From Halomonas sp. 54_146 (lineage in GTDB: Bacteria > Pseudomonadota > Gammaproteobacteria > Pseudomonadales > Halomonadaceae): a stretch of DNA of 64,000 nucleotides. Positions 1 through 9,443 of this stretch are shown piece by piece. Every line of letters begins with the position of its first letter. The stretch's first letter is position 1. The stretch lies in assembly GCF_001507855.1 (NCBI RefSeq), contig NZ_LGEN01000005.1:81740-145739 (forward strand), given 5' to 3'. The notes under the pieces were generated by a model. It did no database searches and was not told where the DNA came from. It worked only from the letters and a program-made list of their open reading frames with translations. Both the position numbers and the translations under genes were made by a program.

Positions 1-2
1 TT

Positions 3-209
3 GAATCGGTAAAAGCCGCTTCTGATCTTTATTCCCCCGTTACTGGCGAAGTGATTGAAGTTAACGAAGCCCTTGAAGACGCCCCTGAAACTGTCAACGA
101 AGCCCCTTATGAAGGCGGCTGGATCATGAAAGTACGCCTGGATGACTCAGCGCTGGAAGATCTGCTAGACGCTGATGCTTACCAAGCAACGCTAAGCGCT
201 GAAGACTAA
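3..209 (+). CDS. gcvH: Glycine cleavage system H protein, 3' part (5' end outside window)
   Basis: The last 68 residues of the lipoyl carrier protein of the glycine cleavage system, which shuttles the aminomethyl group between P, T and L proteins. The fragment opens with ESVKAASD, the family's lipoylation motif, with the modified lysine codon at 12-14, followed by the conserved [15 protein letters not shown] and the GGWIMKV strand. It ends in TAA at 207-209. It lies 112 bp upstream of gcvP in the same direction, the usual gcv operon order; the gene start and any gcvT lie left of the window. The stop codon sits inside a 16-bp tandem repeat (201-248). Identification is secure; only the N-terminal part is missing. 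Confidence 0.96.
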   Translation, partial: ESVKAASDLYSPVTGEVIEVNEALEDAPETVNEAPYEGGWIMKVRLDDSALEDLLDADAYQATLSAED

Positions 210-248
210 GCACGCTAAAGACTAAGCACACCAAAGACTAAGCACGCT
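201..248. repeat. Tandem repeat, 3 x 16 bp, overlapping the gcvH stop
   Basis: Three consecutive 16-bp units, 201-216, 217-232 and 233-248, follow the pattern (g/a)aagactaagcac(g/a)c(t/c) with one to three differences between units. The first unit contains the last two sense codons and the TAA of gcvH. Because 16 is not a multiple of 3, added copies do not extend the protein. It is one of about fifteen such loci in the window. Confidence 0.9.
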
Positions 249-251
249 GGA

Positions 252-272
252 GCCTGCCCGTTTTCGGCAGGC
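252..272 (+). terminator. Intercistronic hairpin between gcvH and gcvP
   Basis: Perfect 7-bp inverted repeat GCCTGCC (252-258) and GGCAGGC (266-272) with a 7-nt loop. No clear T-tract follows, so it is more likely a partial terminator or an mRNA-stabilising hairpin within the gcv operon than a full stop. Confidence 0.45.
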
Positions 273-321
273 CCTTCGCTTACCCCCTGCACGGTTCTTT
301 CTCAACGTTCGGAATCTACCC

Positions 322-3216
322 ATGTCTTTTGAAACACGCCGCCTGGCCGAGCTGGCCGACCACGATGCTTTTATCAAACGTCATAATGGTCCAAGTCAAG
401 ATGACGTCACCACGATGCTAAAAGCGCTCAACATGCAGCACATGGAAGATCTGATTGAGCAAACCGTGCCGAGCGATATTCGCCTTGGCCGCGAGCTAGC
501 ACTGGACGAGCCTCGCAGCGAAGCAGAAGCGCTTGATTACCTTGCGCACTTAGCGCGCCAAAACCGCGTGGCTAAAAGCTATATTGGCCAAGGCTACTAT
601 GGCACCCATATGCCAGCGGTTATTCAGCGCAATGTATTAGAAAATCCGGGTTGGTATACGGCTTATACCCCTTACCAGCCAGAAATTTCCCAGGGTCGAC
701 TGGAAGGCTTGCTGAACTTCCAGCAAGTGGTCATGGACTTAACCGGCATGGAGCTTGCGAACGCTTCACTGCTTGACGAAGCCACCGCCGCCGCTGAAGC
801 CATGGCGCTGTGCAAGCGCGGCAATAAGAAGAGCAAATCCAACGCGTTCTTCGTGGCCGACGACGTGTTCCCGCAAACGCTGGACGTGGTCAAAACGCGT
901 GCGGCGTTTTTTGGTTTTGAGCTGATCACTGGCCCCGCTGAAGAACTGGCCAGCCATGATGTATTTGGTGCGTTAATTCAGTACCCGTCAGCCAGTGGCC
1001 AAGTGCGTGATCTTGCACCGCTGACCAGCGCTGCCGCTGCGCGCAATATCATGACCTGCGTTGCCACCGACCTTTTGAGCCTGGTGCTGCTGAAAGAACC
1101 CGGCAAGCTCGGTGCCGACATCGTCGTTGGCAGCTCCCAGCGCTTTGGCGTGCCAATGGGTTTTGGCGGCCCTCATGCGGCCTTCTTCGCCACCTCTGAC
1201 AAGCTCAAACGCTCTATCCCAGGGCGGATTATCGGCGTCTCTAAAGATAGCCGCGGCAACACGGCGCTGCGCATGGCGATGCAAACCCGCGAGCAGCATA
1301 TCCGCCGCGAGAAAGCGACCTCGAACATTTGCACGGCTCAAGCCCTGCTGGCCAATATCGCAGGCTTTTACGCCACCTATCACGGCGCAGAAGGGCTGCG
1401 CAAAATTGCTGGCCGCGTGCACCGCTTAACCACCCTCCTCGCGGAAGGTTTAAAGCAGTCCGGCGTGTCGCTCGCCCATGACAGCTGGTTTGATACGCTG
1501 CGCTTAACCGGCGTTGACGCTGGTAAAATCCATGGCCGCGCCATGACCCATGACATCAATTTGCACTACTTCGCCAACGGCGATGTAGGCATCAGCCTGG
1601 ATGAAACCACCACGGCTCATGATGTGGCGGCGCTGTTTGATGTACTGCTCGGCGATGAGCACGGGCTTTCGGTGGCAACCTTAGACGAGCAGGCGATCGC
1701 TAACGCCACTTCAGGCATTCCCGCTGAATGTCGCCGCGAAAGTGATTTCCTAACGCACCCCACCTTCAGCCGCTACCGCAGCGAAACCGAAATGCTGCGC
1801 TACTTAAAGCGTCTGGAGAATAAAGATCTTTCACTCGCCCATGCGATGATTCCCTTGGGCTCTTGCACCATGAAGCTCAATGCGACCAGCGAGATGATTC
1901 CTATCTCCTGGCCCTCGTTTGCGCATCTGCATCCGTTTGCGCCCCGCGACCAGGTGGCTGGCTATCACCAAATGATCGACGAACTCTCGGCCTTTCTGGT
2001 TGAAGTCACCGGCTACGATCATATCTCGATGCAGCCTAACTCTGGTGCGCAGGGCGAATACGCAGGCCTAGTTGCCATTCGCCGCTACCAGGCAGCGCAG
2101 GGTGAAAGCCACCGCGATGTCTGTTTGATCCCAAGCTCTGCCCACGGCACCAACCCTGCCTCTGCCGCCATGGTGCAGATGAAAGTAGTGGTGGTTGAGT
2201 GTGATCAAAATGGCAATATCGACATGGCGGATTTGCGCCAAAAAGCGGAGCAGCACCGCGATCAGCTCTCTGCCATTATGTTGACCTACCCTTCAACCCA
2301 CGGCGTGTTTGAAACCAGTGTCCGCGAAGCGTGCAAGATCGTTCACGACAACGGCGGCCAGGTGTACATTGATGGTGCCAATATGAACGCTCAGGTAGGG
2401 TTAACCCGCCCCGGCGATTTTGGCGGCGATGTTTCCCACCTTAACCTGCACAAAACGTTCTGTATTCCCCACGGCGGCGGCGGCCCCGGCATGGGTCCTA
2501 TCGGCGTTAAAGCGCACCTTGCGCCTTTCGTTTCTAACCACGTGGTCACGCCAATCAACGGCGTTAATGCTGACAGCGGTGCCGTGTCGGCGGCGGCCTT
2601 CGGCAGTGCGTCGATTCTGCCCATCTCGTGGGCTTACATTAAGATGATGGGTGCCCGCGGGCTGCGCGAAGCCACCGAGCTGGCGATTCTCAACGCCAAC
2701 TACATTGCCAAACGCCTGGAAACGTCGTTTCCCATTTTGTACAAAGGCGAAAACGGCACCGTGGCACACGAATGCATTATTGACATTCGCCCGCTCAAAG
2801 CTGCCTCTGGCATTAGTGAAGAGGATATCGCCAAGCGCTTGATGGATTATGGTTTCCATGCCCCGACCATGTCTTTCCCGGTGCCGGGTACGCTGATGAT
2901 CGAGCCAACGGAATCTGAGTCACTGTACGAAATTGACCGTTTCTGCGACGCCATGGTAGCGATTCGAGAAGAGATCGCCCGAGTGGAAAGCGGTGAATGG
3001 TCACTGGAAAACAATCCGCTGGTGAATGCCCCGCATACCCAAGCGGACTTGATGGACAGTGACTGGCAGCGGCCCTACGACCGCCAGTTAGCGGCGTTCC
3101 CAACGGCAGCGGTACAAGCAGCGAAATACTGGCCTGCGGTTAACCGCGTCGATAACGTATTTGGCGACCGTCAACTGATTTGCTCTTGCCCTAGCATTGA
3201 TGAGTACCGCGACTAA
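322..3216 (+). CDS. gcvP: Glycine dehydrogenase (aminomethyl-transferring), P protein
   Basis: PLP enzyme that decarboxylates glycine and passes the aminomethyl group to the lipoyl arm of GcvH; cytosolic, one-carbon metabolism. The 964-residue length matches the long single-chain form (fused P1 and P2 halves). The N-terminal half carries [12 protein letters not shown]; the C-terminal half has [18 protein letters not shown] and the PLP site [16 protein letters not shown] with Lys711 (codon 2452-2454). The ATG at 322 gives the expected [11 protein letters not shown] start, though only a weak GGA lies upstream. It follows gcvH in the same direction after a hairpin, so it is probably the distal gcv gene here; the next gene is convergent. 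Confidence 0.97.
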   Translation: MSFETRRLAELADHDAFIKRHNGPSQDDVTTMLKALNMQHMEDLIEQTVPSDIRLGRELALDEPRSEAEALDYLAHLARQNRVAKSYIGQGYYGTHMPAVIQRNVLENPGWYTAYTPYQPEISQGRLEGLLNFQQVVMDLTGMELANASLLDEATAAAEAMALCKRGNKKSKSNAFFVADDVFPQTLDVVKTRAAFFGFELITGPAEELASHDVFGALIQYPSASGQVRDLAPLTSAAAARNIMTCVATDLLSLVLLKEPGKLGADIVVGSSQRFGVPMGFGGPHAAFFATSDKLKRSIPGRIIGVSKDSRGNTALRMAMQTREQHIRREKATSNICTAQALLANIAGFYATYHGAEGLRKIAGRVHRLTTLLAEGLKQSGVSLAHDSWFDTLRLTGVDAGKIHGRAMTHDINLHYFANGDVGISLDETTTAHDVAALFDVLLGDEHGLSVATLDEQAIANATSGIPAECRRESDFLTHPTFSRYRSETEMLRYLKRLENKDLSLAHAMIPLGSCTMKLNATSEMIPISWPSFAHLHPFAPRDQVAGYHQMIDELSAFLVEVTGYDHISMQPNSGAQGEYAGLVAIRRYQAAQGESHRDVCLIPSSAHGTNPASAAMVQMKVVVVECDQNGNIDMADLRQKAEQHRDQLSAIMLTYPSTHGVFETSVREACKIVHDNGGQVYIDGANMNAQVGLTRPGDFGGDVSHLNLHKTFCIPHGGGGPGMGPIGVKAHLAPFVSNHVVTPINGVNADSGAVSAAAFGSASILPISWAYIKMMGARGLREATELAILNANYIAKRLETSFPILYKGENGTVAHECIIDIRPLKAASGISEEDIAKRLMDYGFHAPTMSFPVPGTLMIEPTESESLYEIDRFCDAMVAIREEIARVESGEWSLENNPLVNAPHTQADLMDSDWQRPYDRQLAAFPTAAVQAAKYWPAVNRVDNVFGDRQLICSCPSIDEYRD

Positions 3217-3242
3217 CCATCGCGGGCGCTAATCGCGAATGA

Positions 3243-4199
3243 TCACAACGCCTCTGGCCGCTGTTTTTCTGGCGCTGTCTCTGACAGCTCTGAAAAAGAA
3301 GCGGGCACCAGGGGCGTTTTTTCTTGCATACGCTGGGCATGAAAACCGTTTAGCAATTTCTCATACCGTTTGGGTAACACGGAGTCGCGGCGGCGAAGAA
3401 GATAAAGCACCTCATTGACCGCACTGGGCAGGTTCAGCGCTTTCACCTGACGCTGCCAGGGCGAGGTTTCCAATACCAGTCTCGACACGACAGTAAAGCC
3501 TAACCCCCTAGCGACCGCATCCAACACCATGCTGACTTCGTTGGTAAAGCCTTGGTGGCGGAAATGCGTCATGGAACGAAACTCATCCGGGTAGTTAGCT
3601 CTCAGTAGCGCATTGGCGTGATTAATACCGTCGTAGTAATTAAGAAAGCCGATACCCATTAAATCCGACAAGGTGCTGCCCGCAAAATCAGCAGGCACCA
3701 CCAAGCAGAGTGGTTCCTGATGCCAAAGGGTGCAATCAAGCTCAGGGTGCCTCATCGCTTCGGTTACAATCCCAATATCATAGCGGCCTTCCAGCAGGTC
3801 ATTCACAATTTCGTGGTTAAAAGCGAAGCTATAATTGACCGTTAAATTAGGGTGCATTTGCTGCTGCCCCAAGATATACGGATAGAACATCAGCCCTACG
3901 CTGCCAGGTGAGGCAATACGGCAATCGCCGCTATCCAAAGAATCATCATCTAAGCCATGACGAAACTGCTCATGGTCTGCGAACAGCTTTAACGCATAGT
4001 CATAAACGCGGCGGCCTGTTTCCGTTAGCGTAAAACTACGCCCCTTGCGCTCTAACAAGGCTTTATTTAAATAGCTTTCTAACTTGCGTACATGCTGGCT
4101 GACGCCGGGTTGGGTCATCTCTAAGCGATGCGCCGTTCGGGTAAAACTACCTGTTTCCACTAAGGTAATAAACGTACGAAAATATTGGGCATTAAACAT
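3243..4199 (-). CDS. LysR-family transcriptional regulator
   Basis: A typical LTTR of about 318 residues. The N-terminal winged helix (residues about 1-62: FRTFITLVETGSFTRTAHRLEMTQPGVSQHVRKLE) is followed by a linker helix and a periplasmic-binding-like effector domain (about 88-290). I prefer the ATG at 4199 (MFNAQYFRTF) to the TTG two codons upstream, since LTTRs normally begin just before the first helix. It is divergent from ppnN with about 187 bp between the starts and convergent with gcvP with a 26-bp gap. LTTRs often control the divergent gene, so ppnN is a possible target, but nothing here shows the effector. Confidence 0.85.
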   Translation of the reverse strand: MFNAQYFRTFITLVETGSFTRTAHRLEMTQPGVSQHVRKLESYLNKALLERKGRSFTLTETGRRVYDYALKLFADHEQFRHGLDDDSLDSGDCRIASPGSVGLMFYPYILGQQQMHPNLTVNYSFAFNHEIVNDLLEGRYDIGIVTEAMRHPELDCTLWHQEPLCLVVPADFAGSTLSDLMGIGFLNYYDGINHANALLRANYPDEFRSMTHFRHQGFTNEVSMVLDAVARGLGFTVVSRLVLETSPWQRQVKALNLPSAVNEVLYLLRRRDSVLPKRYEKLLNGFHAQRMQEKTPLVPASFSELSETAPEKQRPEAL

Positions 4200-4386
4200 C
4201 GTCAAAAACCGTTGTTAAAAACAATTGTCAAAAATCATCGTTTTAGTCGCCATCGCTTTAGCAGCCATCATATTAAACATGCCTCATAGTAGCACAGCCG
4301 CCTGGCTACCCGTTGCGCCACTGTACCCGCCGCTGGGTCATGGTAGACTGCCGAAAGCTTTCACACGACTAGGGACAGCCCCGCTA

Positions 4387-5769
4387 ATGACCGAACTAGC
4401 TCAACCCCGCGCCACTCTTTCCAGCATCATTTCCCCGGAAGGCAGTCTCGAAGTACTTTCTCAGCATGAAGTTAATCGATTACATAATACCTCCAAAAAC
4501 GGCCTGCATGATTTGCTAAGGCAATGTGCGCTGGCAGTGCTCAATTGCGGCAATCCTAGCGACGATAGCCTGGCGATTTTAGAAGCCTATAAAGATTTCG
4601 ATATAGAAGTATTGCAACAAGATCGCGGCATTCGTTTAAAGCTGACTAACGCCCCTGCAGAAGCGTTTGTTGATGGCCGAATGATACGCGGCATTCGGGA
4701 GCATTTATCGGCGGTCATTCGCGATATTGTTTACGTTTACAATGAAATTCAGAGCCATAACCGCTTTGATCTCAGCACGGCAGAAGGCACCACCAATGCC
4801 GTCTTTCACATACTACGCAAAGCTGGCACGCTAAAAACAGGGCGTGACCCTAGCCTGGTCGTGTGTTGGGGCGGCCACTCCATTTCTCGCGAAGAGTATG
4901 AGTACACCAAAGATGTGGGTTACCACCTAGGCCTGCGCGATTTAGATATTTGTACCGGCTGCGGCCCTGGCGCAATGAAAGGCCCCATGAAAGGTGCCAA
5001 CGTTGCCCATGCCAAACAGCGCCGCAAAGAGGGGCGCTATTTAGGTATCTCAGAACCCGGCATTATCGCTGCAGAAGCCCCTAACCCTATTGTCAATGAA
5101 CTGGTGGTGATGCCCGATATTGAAAAACGCCTGGAAGCCTTTGTGCGCCTGGGGCATGGCATTATTGTTTTCCCTGGCGGCGTAGGCACTGCAGAAGAAA
5201 TTCTTTACCTGCTGGGTATCTTGCTGCACCCAAGCAACAAAGATATTCCTTTTCCGCTCATTTTCACCGGCCCTGCTGACTCTGCCGCCTACTTTCAAAA
5301 AATCGATGAGTTCCTGGTCTATACCCTGGGTGAAGAAATTCGCCGCTACTACACCATCATTACCGGCGACCCGGTCGCCGTCGCGCGCAGCATGCGCCAT
5401 GGCATTGACGAAATCACTGAATTCCGTCGCACCCATCAGGATGCGTTTTATTACAACTGGCGCTTGACCATCGCACGGGAGTTCCAGGCAACGTTTGAGC
5501 CTACTCATGAAGCCATGCGCGCATTAGCACTTCACCGCCAACAGCCTACTCATGAGTTAGCTGCCAACCTGCGCCGCGCCTTTTCAGGGATTGTAGCGGG
5601 CAACGTCAAAGAGCCTGGCATTCGCGCCATTAAAGCCCGCGGCCCCTTTGTATTAACGGCGGAACCCGAACTGATGCAACGCCTGGATGAATTGCTAGCG
5701 TCTTTTGTAGCCCAAGGGCGCATGAAACTAGGCGGCCACCCCTACACGCCCTGCTACGTGCTGAAATAG
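4387..5769 (+). CDS. ppnN: Pyrimidine/purine nucleotide 5'-monophosphate nucleosidase (LOG-like)
   Basis: PpnN (YgdH) hydrolyses the N-glycosidic bond of nucleoside monophosphates in base salvage; the E. coli enzyme binds (p)ppGpp. The predicted 460 residues match the usual length of about 454. Homology begins at SSIISPEGSLEVLSQHEVNRL; the central Rossmann-type lysine-decarboxylase-like domain carries GCGPGAMKGPMKGA and FPGGVGTAEEILYLLG, the family phosphate-binding motifs. The frame is open upstream to a TTG at 4225, but that would add an unrelated hydrophobic stretch, so I chose ATG 4387, which has AGGGA about 12 nt upstream. Cytosolic. Monocistronic by context. Confidence 0.9.
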   Translation: MTELAQPRATLSSIISPEGSLEVLSQHEVNRLHNTSKNGLHDLLRQCALAVLNCGNPSDDSLAILEAYKDFDIEVLQQDRGIRLKLTNAPAEAFVDGRMIRGIREHLSAVIRDIVYVYNEIQSHNRFDLSTAEGTTNAVFHILRKAGTLKTGRDPSLVVCWGGHSISREEYEYTKDVGYHLGLRDLDICTGCGPGAMKGPMKGANVAHAKQRRKEGRYLGISEPGIIAAEAPNPIVNELVVMPDIEKRLEAFVRLGHGIIVFPGGVGTAEEILYLLGILLHPSNKDIPFPLIFTGPADSAAYFQKIDEFLVYTLGEEIRRYYTIITGDPVAVARSMRHGIDEITEFRRTHQDAFYYNWRLTIAREFQATFEPTHEAMRALALHRQQPTHELAANLRRAFSGIVAGNVKEPGIRAIKARGPFVLTAEPELMQRLDELLASFVAQGRMKLGGHPYTPCYVLK

Positions 5770-5840
5770 CCATGTGTTATTAGCAAGCATACTCTTTGTG
5801 CTGGCGAGCCTCTGGAACTAAACCGGGAAAAAAGAACCTG

Positions 5841-5875
5841 AGCTGATAGACAGAACTGATAGACAGAGCCGATAG
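5841..5875. repeat. Short tandem repeat, 2.5 x 13-14 bp
   Basis: AGCTGATAGACAGA (5841-5854), ACTGATAGACAGA (5855-5867) and a partial GCCGATAG (5868-5875) lie in the gap after ppnN. Same class of intergenic duplication as the other repeat entries. Confidence 0.75.
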
Positions 5876-5922
5876 ATTTTGTTGGCATTTGCCGCACAAT
5901 GCACCACTGAAAGGAACTCACC

Positions 5923-6123
5923 ATGTCGATGATTGACCAGCTTAACAACGTAAAAACCAAAGACTTCGCAAAGCATTGCTATGAGAGCAGCTCTGTAAAG
6001 AAACTTCGGGATGCTGCGGAAGGTAAAGCTGACCAGGCAGAAATGGAGCACTGGGGGCTAACCGAGGGGCAGTGGGAAGAAGCGATTGCCGCCGCCTTGG
6101 CGGACCATGAAGGCAAAGAGTAA
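5923..6123 (+). CDS. Small hypothetical protein, 66 residues
   Basis: I do not recognise this family. The start is well supported: AAAGGAA lies about 7 nt before ATG 5923 (a second ATG is at 5929). The predicted protein is soluble, charged and helix-rich with no signal peptide or membrane segment: an N-terminal basic helix with one cysteine (KTKDFAKHCYESSSVKKLRD) and an acidic, tryptophan-containing C-terminal helix (MEHWGLTEGQWEEAIAAALADHE). A strong hairpin terminator starts 14 bp after the stop, so it appears to be a monocistronic unit. Good ribosome site, clean terminator and coding-like composition argue that it is real; function unknown. Confidence 0.7.
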   Translation: MSMIDQLNNVKTKDFAKHCYESSSVKKLRDAAEGKADQAEMEHWGLTEGQWEEAIAAALADHEGKE

Positions 6124-6136
6124 CGCCTAACCGTTG

Positions 6137-6181
6137 AAAGCAGCACGCCCTATCAGTCAACTGATGGGGCGTGCTGCTTTT
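6137..6181. terminator. Bidirectional rho-independent terminator
   Basis: Inverted repeat AAAGCAGCACGCCC (6137-6150) and GGGCGTGCTGCTTT (6167-6180), followed by T on the plus strand and preceded by A's that act as a T-tract on the minus strand. It can end both the small plus-strand gene and the minus-strand lipoprotein gene, whose stop is at 6228. Confidence 0.85.
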
Positions 6182-6182
6182 C

Positions 6183-6240
6183 TAGCTAGGCTTTTGTAAC
6201 TAGGTTTCTCTAGCTAGGTTTCTCTAACTATTCAGCGCTA
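6183..6240. repeat. CTAG-rich degenerate tandem repeat
   Basis: The gap between the terminator and the lipoprotein stop holds repeated CTAGCTAGG, AACTAGG and CTAGCTAGG blocks separated by TTTCTCT-type spacers: six CTAG tetranucleotides in about 65 bp. CTAG is normally rare in enterobacterial-type genomes. A similar CTAG cluster lies at 20008-20100. Confidence 0.7.
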
Positions 6241-7058
6241 GATAGCGCGATCTCACCGTACTCTTCACGAAGGCGCTCTAATCTGGCCATTTCATTTTCG
6301 GTTAACGCAGGCGAATCCCAAAAACTTTCATCATCAGCGCCCTGTACGCCTTCCAAAGTGATGGTTAACGCAGCTGCGTCAGGAATTTGAGCGTTACCCC
6401 ACGGGCCGAAGCGGTTGGGCGCAAGGCTCCACGCCAGCGTTTCACCGGGTTCAATACCGCCTGGTATCACGTAATAAAAAGACTCATCTACCCACGGCAC
6501 AGACCTATCGGTGCTAGTCACCACTCCTCTCAGAAACAGCGTAGAAACAGCCCGTTCAGTGCCATTAGTAACCGTAAGGTCAATCACCGGCTCTGGGGCA
6601 CCGTAGGGGCTCTGCGTCATGTAAAACAACGCTTCATCAATAGTGAAGCGCGCTAGCTGCTGCTTATCGTGTACTGCATTTGCGTGTTTCTCTTCTAGGC
6701 GAGTCAGCGTGCGAATGGCCTGCTCCCGCTCTCTTGAGCGCCGCTGACGCAGTATTTCATCCGCGCGCCGAATGACCTGATCTCCCGTTAGGCCATGCAT
6801 TTGAGCATTGGCTAATTCGGCGATTTCGGCGGCGTTCATCCGGTGAGGATTAAGAATATCGATACCGTTAAAGGTCGCCGTAGCCATAATGATCAGCCCT
6901 TGATCAAAATCATCGCGCTTATAAGCGGGCAGCGATTCACGCACCTTCTCGACAGAGACCACCGACGCCGGCATAGAGCTAGTGTCTATTTTGGGGTCTG
7001 AACAACCGGCTAGCATCAACACCGATAGCAATATTGCAGACAGCCGCAGGCTCCACAT
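6228..7058 (-). CDS. Lipoprotein, DUF6694-like
   Basis: A 276-residue predicted outer- or inner-membrane lipoprotein. It has an N-terminal signal with lipobox LMLAGC (Cys about residue 19) followed by SDPKIDTSS, then a helical, charged middle section (QRRSREREQAIRTLTRLEEKHA) and a C-terminal beta-rich part (IDLTVTNGTERAVSTLFLRGVV, SVPWVDESFYYVIPGGIEPGE). The opening and the IPGG(I/L)EPGE segment fit what I recall of the DUF6694 family; no biochemical role is known to me. TTGAGG precedes ATG 7058. It shares a bidirectional terminator with the small upstream gene and is divergent from nnrS. Confidence 0.75.
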   Translation of the reverse strand: MWSLRLSAILLSVLMLAGCSDPKIDTSSMPASVVSVEKVRESLPAYKRDDFDQGLIIMATATFNGIDILNPHRMNAAEIAELANAQMHGLTGDQVIRRADEILRQRRSREREQAIRTLTRLEEKHANAVHDKQQLARFTIDEALFYMTQSPYGAPEPVIDLTVTNGTERAVSTLFLRGVVTSTDRSVPWVDESFYYVIPGGIEPGETLAWSLAPNRFGPWGNAQIPDAAALTITLEGVQGADDESFWDSPALTENEMARLERLREEYGEIALSSAE

Positions 7059-7376
7059 ACAAAAACCTCAAAACAGCTAATGAAAATTGCTGAGGAGCTT
7101 AACGGAAAGCGCTACATACCACTACCCTTTGCGACTTTACTGTTTCTTACTGCTTGACCTCCTCCCCAATGAAAGGGACTCTTCCCCTCCTAAAGTTTCA
7201 TCGAGCTACATTGACAGTGCCACAGCGCACCTCTCTACCTCTTAGGTGATAGTCAGGAAAAAACACTGGGGATAGAGGCTGGAAATAGCTTGCTGCTACT
7301 GTTTAACGTCATTAGGGTCTTAAGCTATTTAAACCTGAACAACACTTCGCTCCGGCACTTTGTCAAAAGGCTTTCC
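7059..7376. other. Intergenic region between the lipoprotein gene and nnrS
   Basis: About 318 bp without a convincing gene. A TTGACA at 7210-7215 could be a -35 element for nnrS, but no good -10 follows at 16-18 bp. I found no NsrR or FNR palindrome here, unlike upstream of hmp. An open frame runs upstream of the nnrS start from 7290, but its sequence does not resemble the family. Confidence 0.5.
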
Positions 7377-8570
7377 ATGACCGCACGCACTCACCCTCAA
7401 CGCTTCGCCTTTATGCGCCTGGCGTTCCGGCCGTTTTTCTTATTAGGGGCGCTGTTTAGTCTGCTGACACTGCTGGTTTGGCTAGCGTTTTGGCACGGCA
7501 ATCTATGGCTTACCCCCTACGGCGGCATGCTGTGGTGGCATCAGCACGAAATGCTGTTTGGCTTTGCCAGTGCCATTATGGCTGGTTTTCTACTAACGGC
7601 GGTTCAGAACTGGACGGGGCGCCCTGGCCTTTCTGGCTGGCCACTTTTTGCACTGGTGAGCCTATGGCTGGCCGCTCGCCTACTGCTTGCATACGCTGCC
7701 CACCTACCCGCTGGGTGGCTACTGCTAATTGACGGCGCATTTTTACCGCTGGTGGCACTTGCCATGGCAATACCGGTCATCGCCGTGAAAATGTGGCGGA
7801 ATTTAATGTTTGTTCCCGTTCTGCTGGTGCTAGCGTTGAGCAATATCGCCATGCATCTAGGTGTGATGAACGGCAATGCGCTGTTAATCCGGGAGGCAGG
7901 CCACTTAGCGATACTCACCATCACCTTAGTGATGGTGCTGTTAGGGGGCCGCGTTATTCCGTTTTTTACCTCGCGTAAGCTGGGAGTGCCTCAGCCGGAA
8001 CGTACACGCTTAATTGAGATCGCCAGTGTGGGCGCCATGTCAGCAGCCGTACTCCTTCAAGTGGTCATTATGATAAGCGATCTGCGCGCTGGCTCACTGC
8101 TGGCAGCGTTAATGCTCATAGCGGCTATCAGCAATGCCTGGCGTTTAAGCCACTGGAAGGGATGGCTAAGCTGGAAAGAACCACTGCTTTGGGGGCTACA
8201 CCTTAGCTATGCATTTATTCCGCTTGGGCTTGCGATGTGGGCGTGGCAGCTCTTCACGGGTCAGCGGGTAGAAACCGCCCTGCATGCGATTGCCATAGGT
8301 AGCATTGGCACGATGATGCTGGCGATGATGTCGCGGGTGTCGTTAGGCCATACCGGGCGCACCCTTCGCACGCTGCCGGGGATTGGAGTGGCGTTAGGGG
8401 TGCTGCTTATCGCGGCGCTGCTGCGTTCGGTATGGCTGGTGCTCTTTCCGCAATCGAGCCATTGGGTGTACAGCGCCGTCATTATTGCCTGGTGTTTTAG
8501 CTATTTAGTGTTTGTGTTGCACTACGCTGTACCGCTGTTAAGCGCGCGTGCTGATGGCAAAGACGGCTAA
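7377..8570 (+). CDS. nnrS: NnrS family heme-copper membrane protein
   Basis: NnrS proteins are polytopic inner-membrane heme- and copper-containing proteins linked to nitric oxide and nitrosative stress tolerance. The 397-residue product has about 12 hydrophobic segments and the family signature near the N terminus: FAFMRLAFRPFFLLGALFS followed by WWHQHEMLFGFASAIMAGFLLTAVQNWTG, with clustered His residues. ATG 7377 is preceded by AAAAGG and starts directly before the signature, so I prefer it to an upstream in-frame start at 7290. It is followed by sirB2 after 44 bp and lies a few kb from hmp/nsrR, which fits an NO-defence neighbourhood, but no NsrR site was seen at its own promoter. Confidence 0.9.
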   Translation: MTARTHPQRFAFMRLAFRPFFLLGALFSLLTLLVWLAFWHGNLWLTPYGGMLWWHQHEMLFGFASAIMAGFLLTAVQNWTGRPGLSGWPLFALVSLWLAARLLLAYAAHLPAGWLLLIDGAFLPLVALAMAIPVIAVKMWRNLMFVPVLLVLALSNIAMHLGVMNGNALLIREAGHLAILTITLVMVLLGGRVIPFFTSRKLGVPQPERTRLIEIASVGAMSAAVLLQVVIMISDLRAGSLLAALMLIAAISNAWRLSHWKGWLSWKEPLLWGLHLSYAFIPLGLAMWAWQLFTGQRVETALHAIAIGSIGTMMLAMMSRVSLGHTGRTLRTLPGIGVALGVLLIAALLRSVWLVLFPQSSHWVYSAVIIAWCFSYLVFVLHYAVPLLSARADGKDG

Positions 8571-8614
8571 TCATCGTCAATGGTGAACGCGGCAAACAGC
8601 ACGGGAGGATGAGG

Positions 8615-9001
8615 GTGATTGAACACTATTTAATACTGAAACATCTGCATATCACTGCGGCTTATGCCAGCCTGGCATTTTTTGTTCTACGGGCATTTTG
8701 GTCGGTGCGGGGAATACCGTTACTGCAAGCGCGCTGGGTTAAAGTCGTCCCCCATGTGATCGATACCCTACTACTCACATTCGGCGTAACACTGGCCGTT
8801 CTACTCAACTTCTGGCCACTACCGCCCTGGCTGAGCGCTAAAATCACCGCGCTGGTGATTTACATTTTGCTCGGCACCGTTGCTATCAAACGTGGAAAAA
8901 CGCCTAAAATTCGTGCCTATGCCGCTGTTGCCGCGGTTTTGGTGTTCGCTTATATAGTTAGCGCTGCGCTAGAGCGCTCCCCGCTGTCTTGGTTTGGCTA
9001 A
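8615..9001 (+). CDS. SirB2 family membrane protein
   Basis: A 128-residue protein with four hydrophobic helices (about 7-26, 42-66, 72-88, 95-117), matching the SirB2 family, whose molecular role is unclear despite the Salmonella invasion-regulator name. The opening EHYLILKHLHITAAYASLAFFVLR is the family pattern. Start choice: GGGAGG at 8603-8608 is 6 nt from GTG 8615, whereas ATG 8609 directly abuts the ribosome site, so GTG is better placed. It follows nnrS with a 44-bp gap in the same direction and may be co-transcribed. Confidence 0.8.
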   Translation: MIEHYLILKHLHITAAYASLAFFVLRAFWSVRGIPLLQARWVKVVPHVIDTLLLTFGVTLAVLLNFWPLPPWLSAKITALVIYILLGTVAIKRGKTPKIRAYAAVAAVLVFAYIVSAALERSPLSWFG

Positions 9002-9011
9002 GGCATCAACG

Positions 9012-9443
9012 CTAATGTCGAGAGGTGGGTAACATATGAGCCCAGCAAGGCGGAGAAAAGGGTTCACTGTCACTAGCGTCCTCTTCTGCAAGCGCGGCCA
9101 GCGTCGCTTCCTTTAGCATTGGAAGATGCGACTTTTCTATGTGGCGACTGGCGGTGAGTAACGTCAGTCGCCCCTGCCGCGCATACGTCATTAGCGGTAG
9201 CAAATTATCGGGTGTTATTTCCAGCTCATGACGGTAGCGTGAGTTAAACACTGCTTGGCTAATCTGTTGCTGGTGGTAGTCACGGCGTAATTCGGTGGAT
9301 GGCGCCACTTCCCGACACCATTCATCTAGCGCAAGTGAGCTGTGCGGTTTCCCGCGAGGCCATAAACGGTCGGCTAACACCCGAGCGCCATCCTGCTCGT
9401 CGATAGGGGCGTATACGCGCTTCAGCCCAATGTGATAAACCAT
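9012..9443 (-). CDS. DUF488 family protein
   Basis: A 143-residue cytosolic protein with the DUF488 pattern: IGLKRVYAPIDEQDGARVLADRLWPRG near the N terminus, then LDEWCREVAPSTELRR and RLTLLTASRHIEKSHLPML. Family members are around 115-120 residues; here an acidic C-terminal tail of about 25 residues (LAEEDASDSEPFS) is extra. Function of the family is not established to my knowledge. GAGGGGG lies 8 nt before ATG 9443. Convergent with sirB2, 10 bp between stops. Confidence 0.82.
   Translation of the reverse strand: MVYHIGLKRVYAPIDEQDGARVLADRLWPRGKPHSSLALDEWCREVAPSTELRRDYHQQQISQAVFNSRYRHELEITPDNLLPLMTYARQGRLTLLTASRHIEKSHLPMLKEATLAALAEEDASDSEPFSPPCWAHMLPTSRH

Noticed and set aside
4225..4386. 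N-terminal extension of ppnN from TTG 4225 with a hydrophobic, signal-like stretch
   Set aside because: PpnN is a cytosolic enzyme of about 454 residues, and family similarity begins right after ATG 4387, which has a ribosome site.
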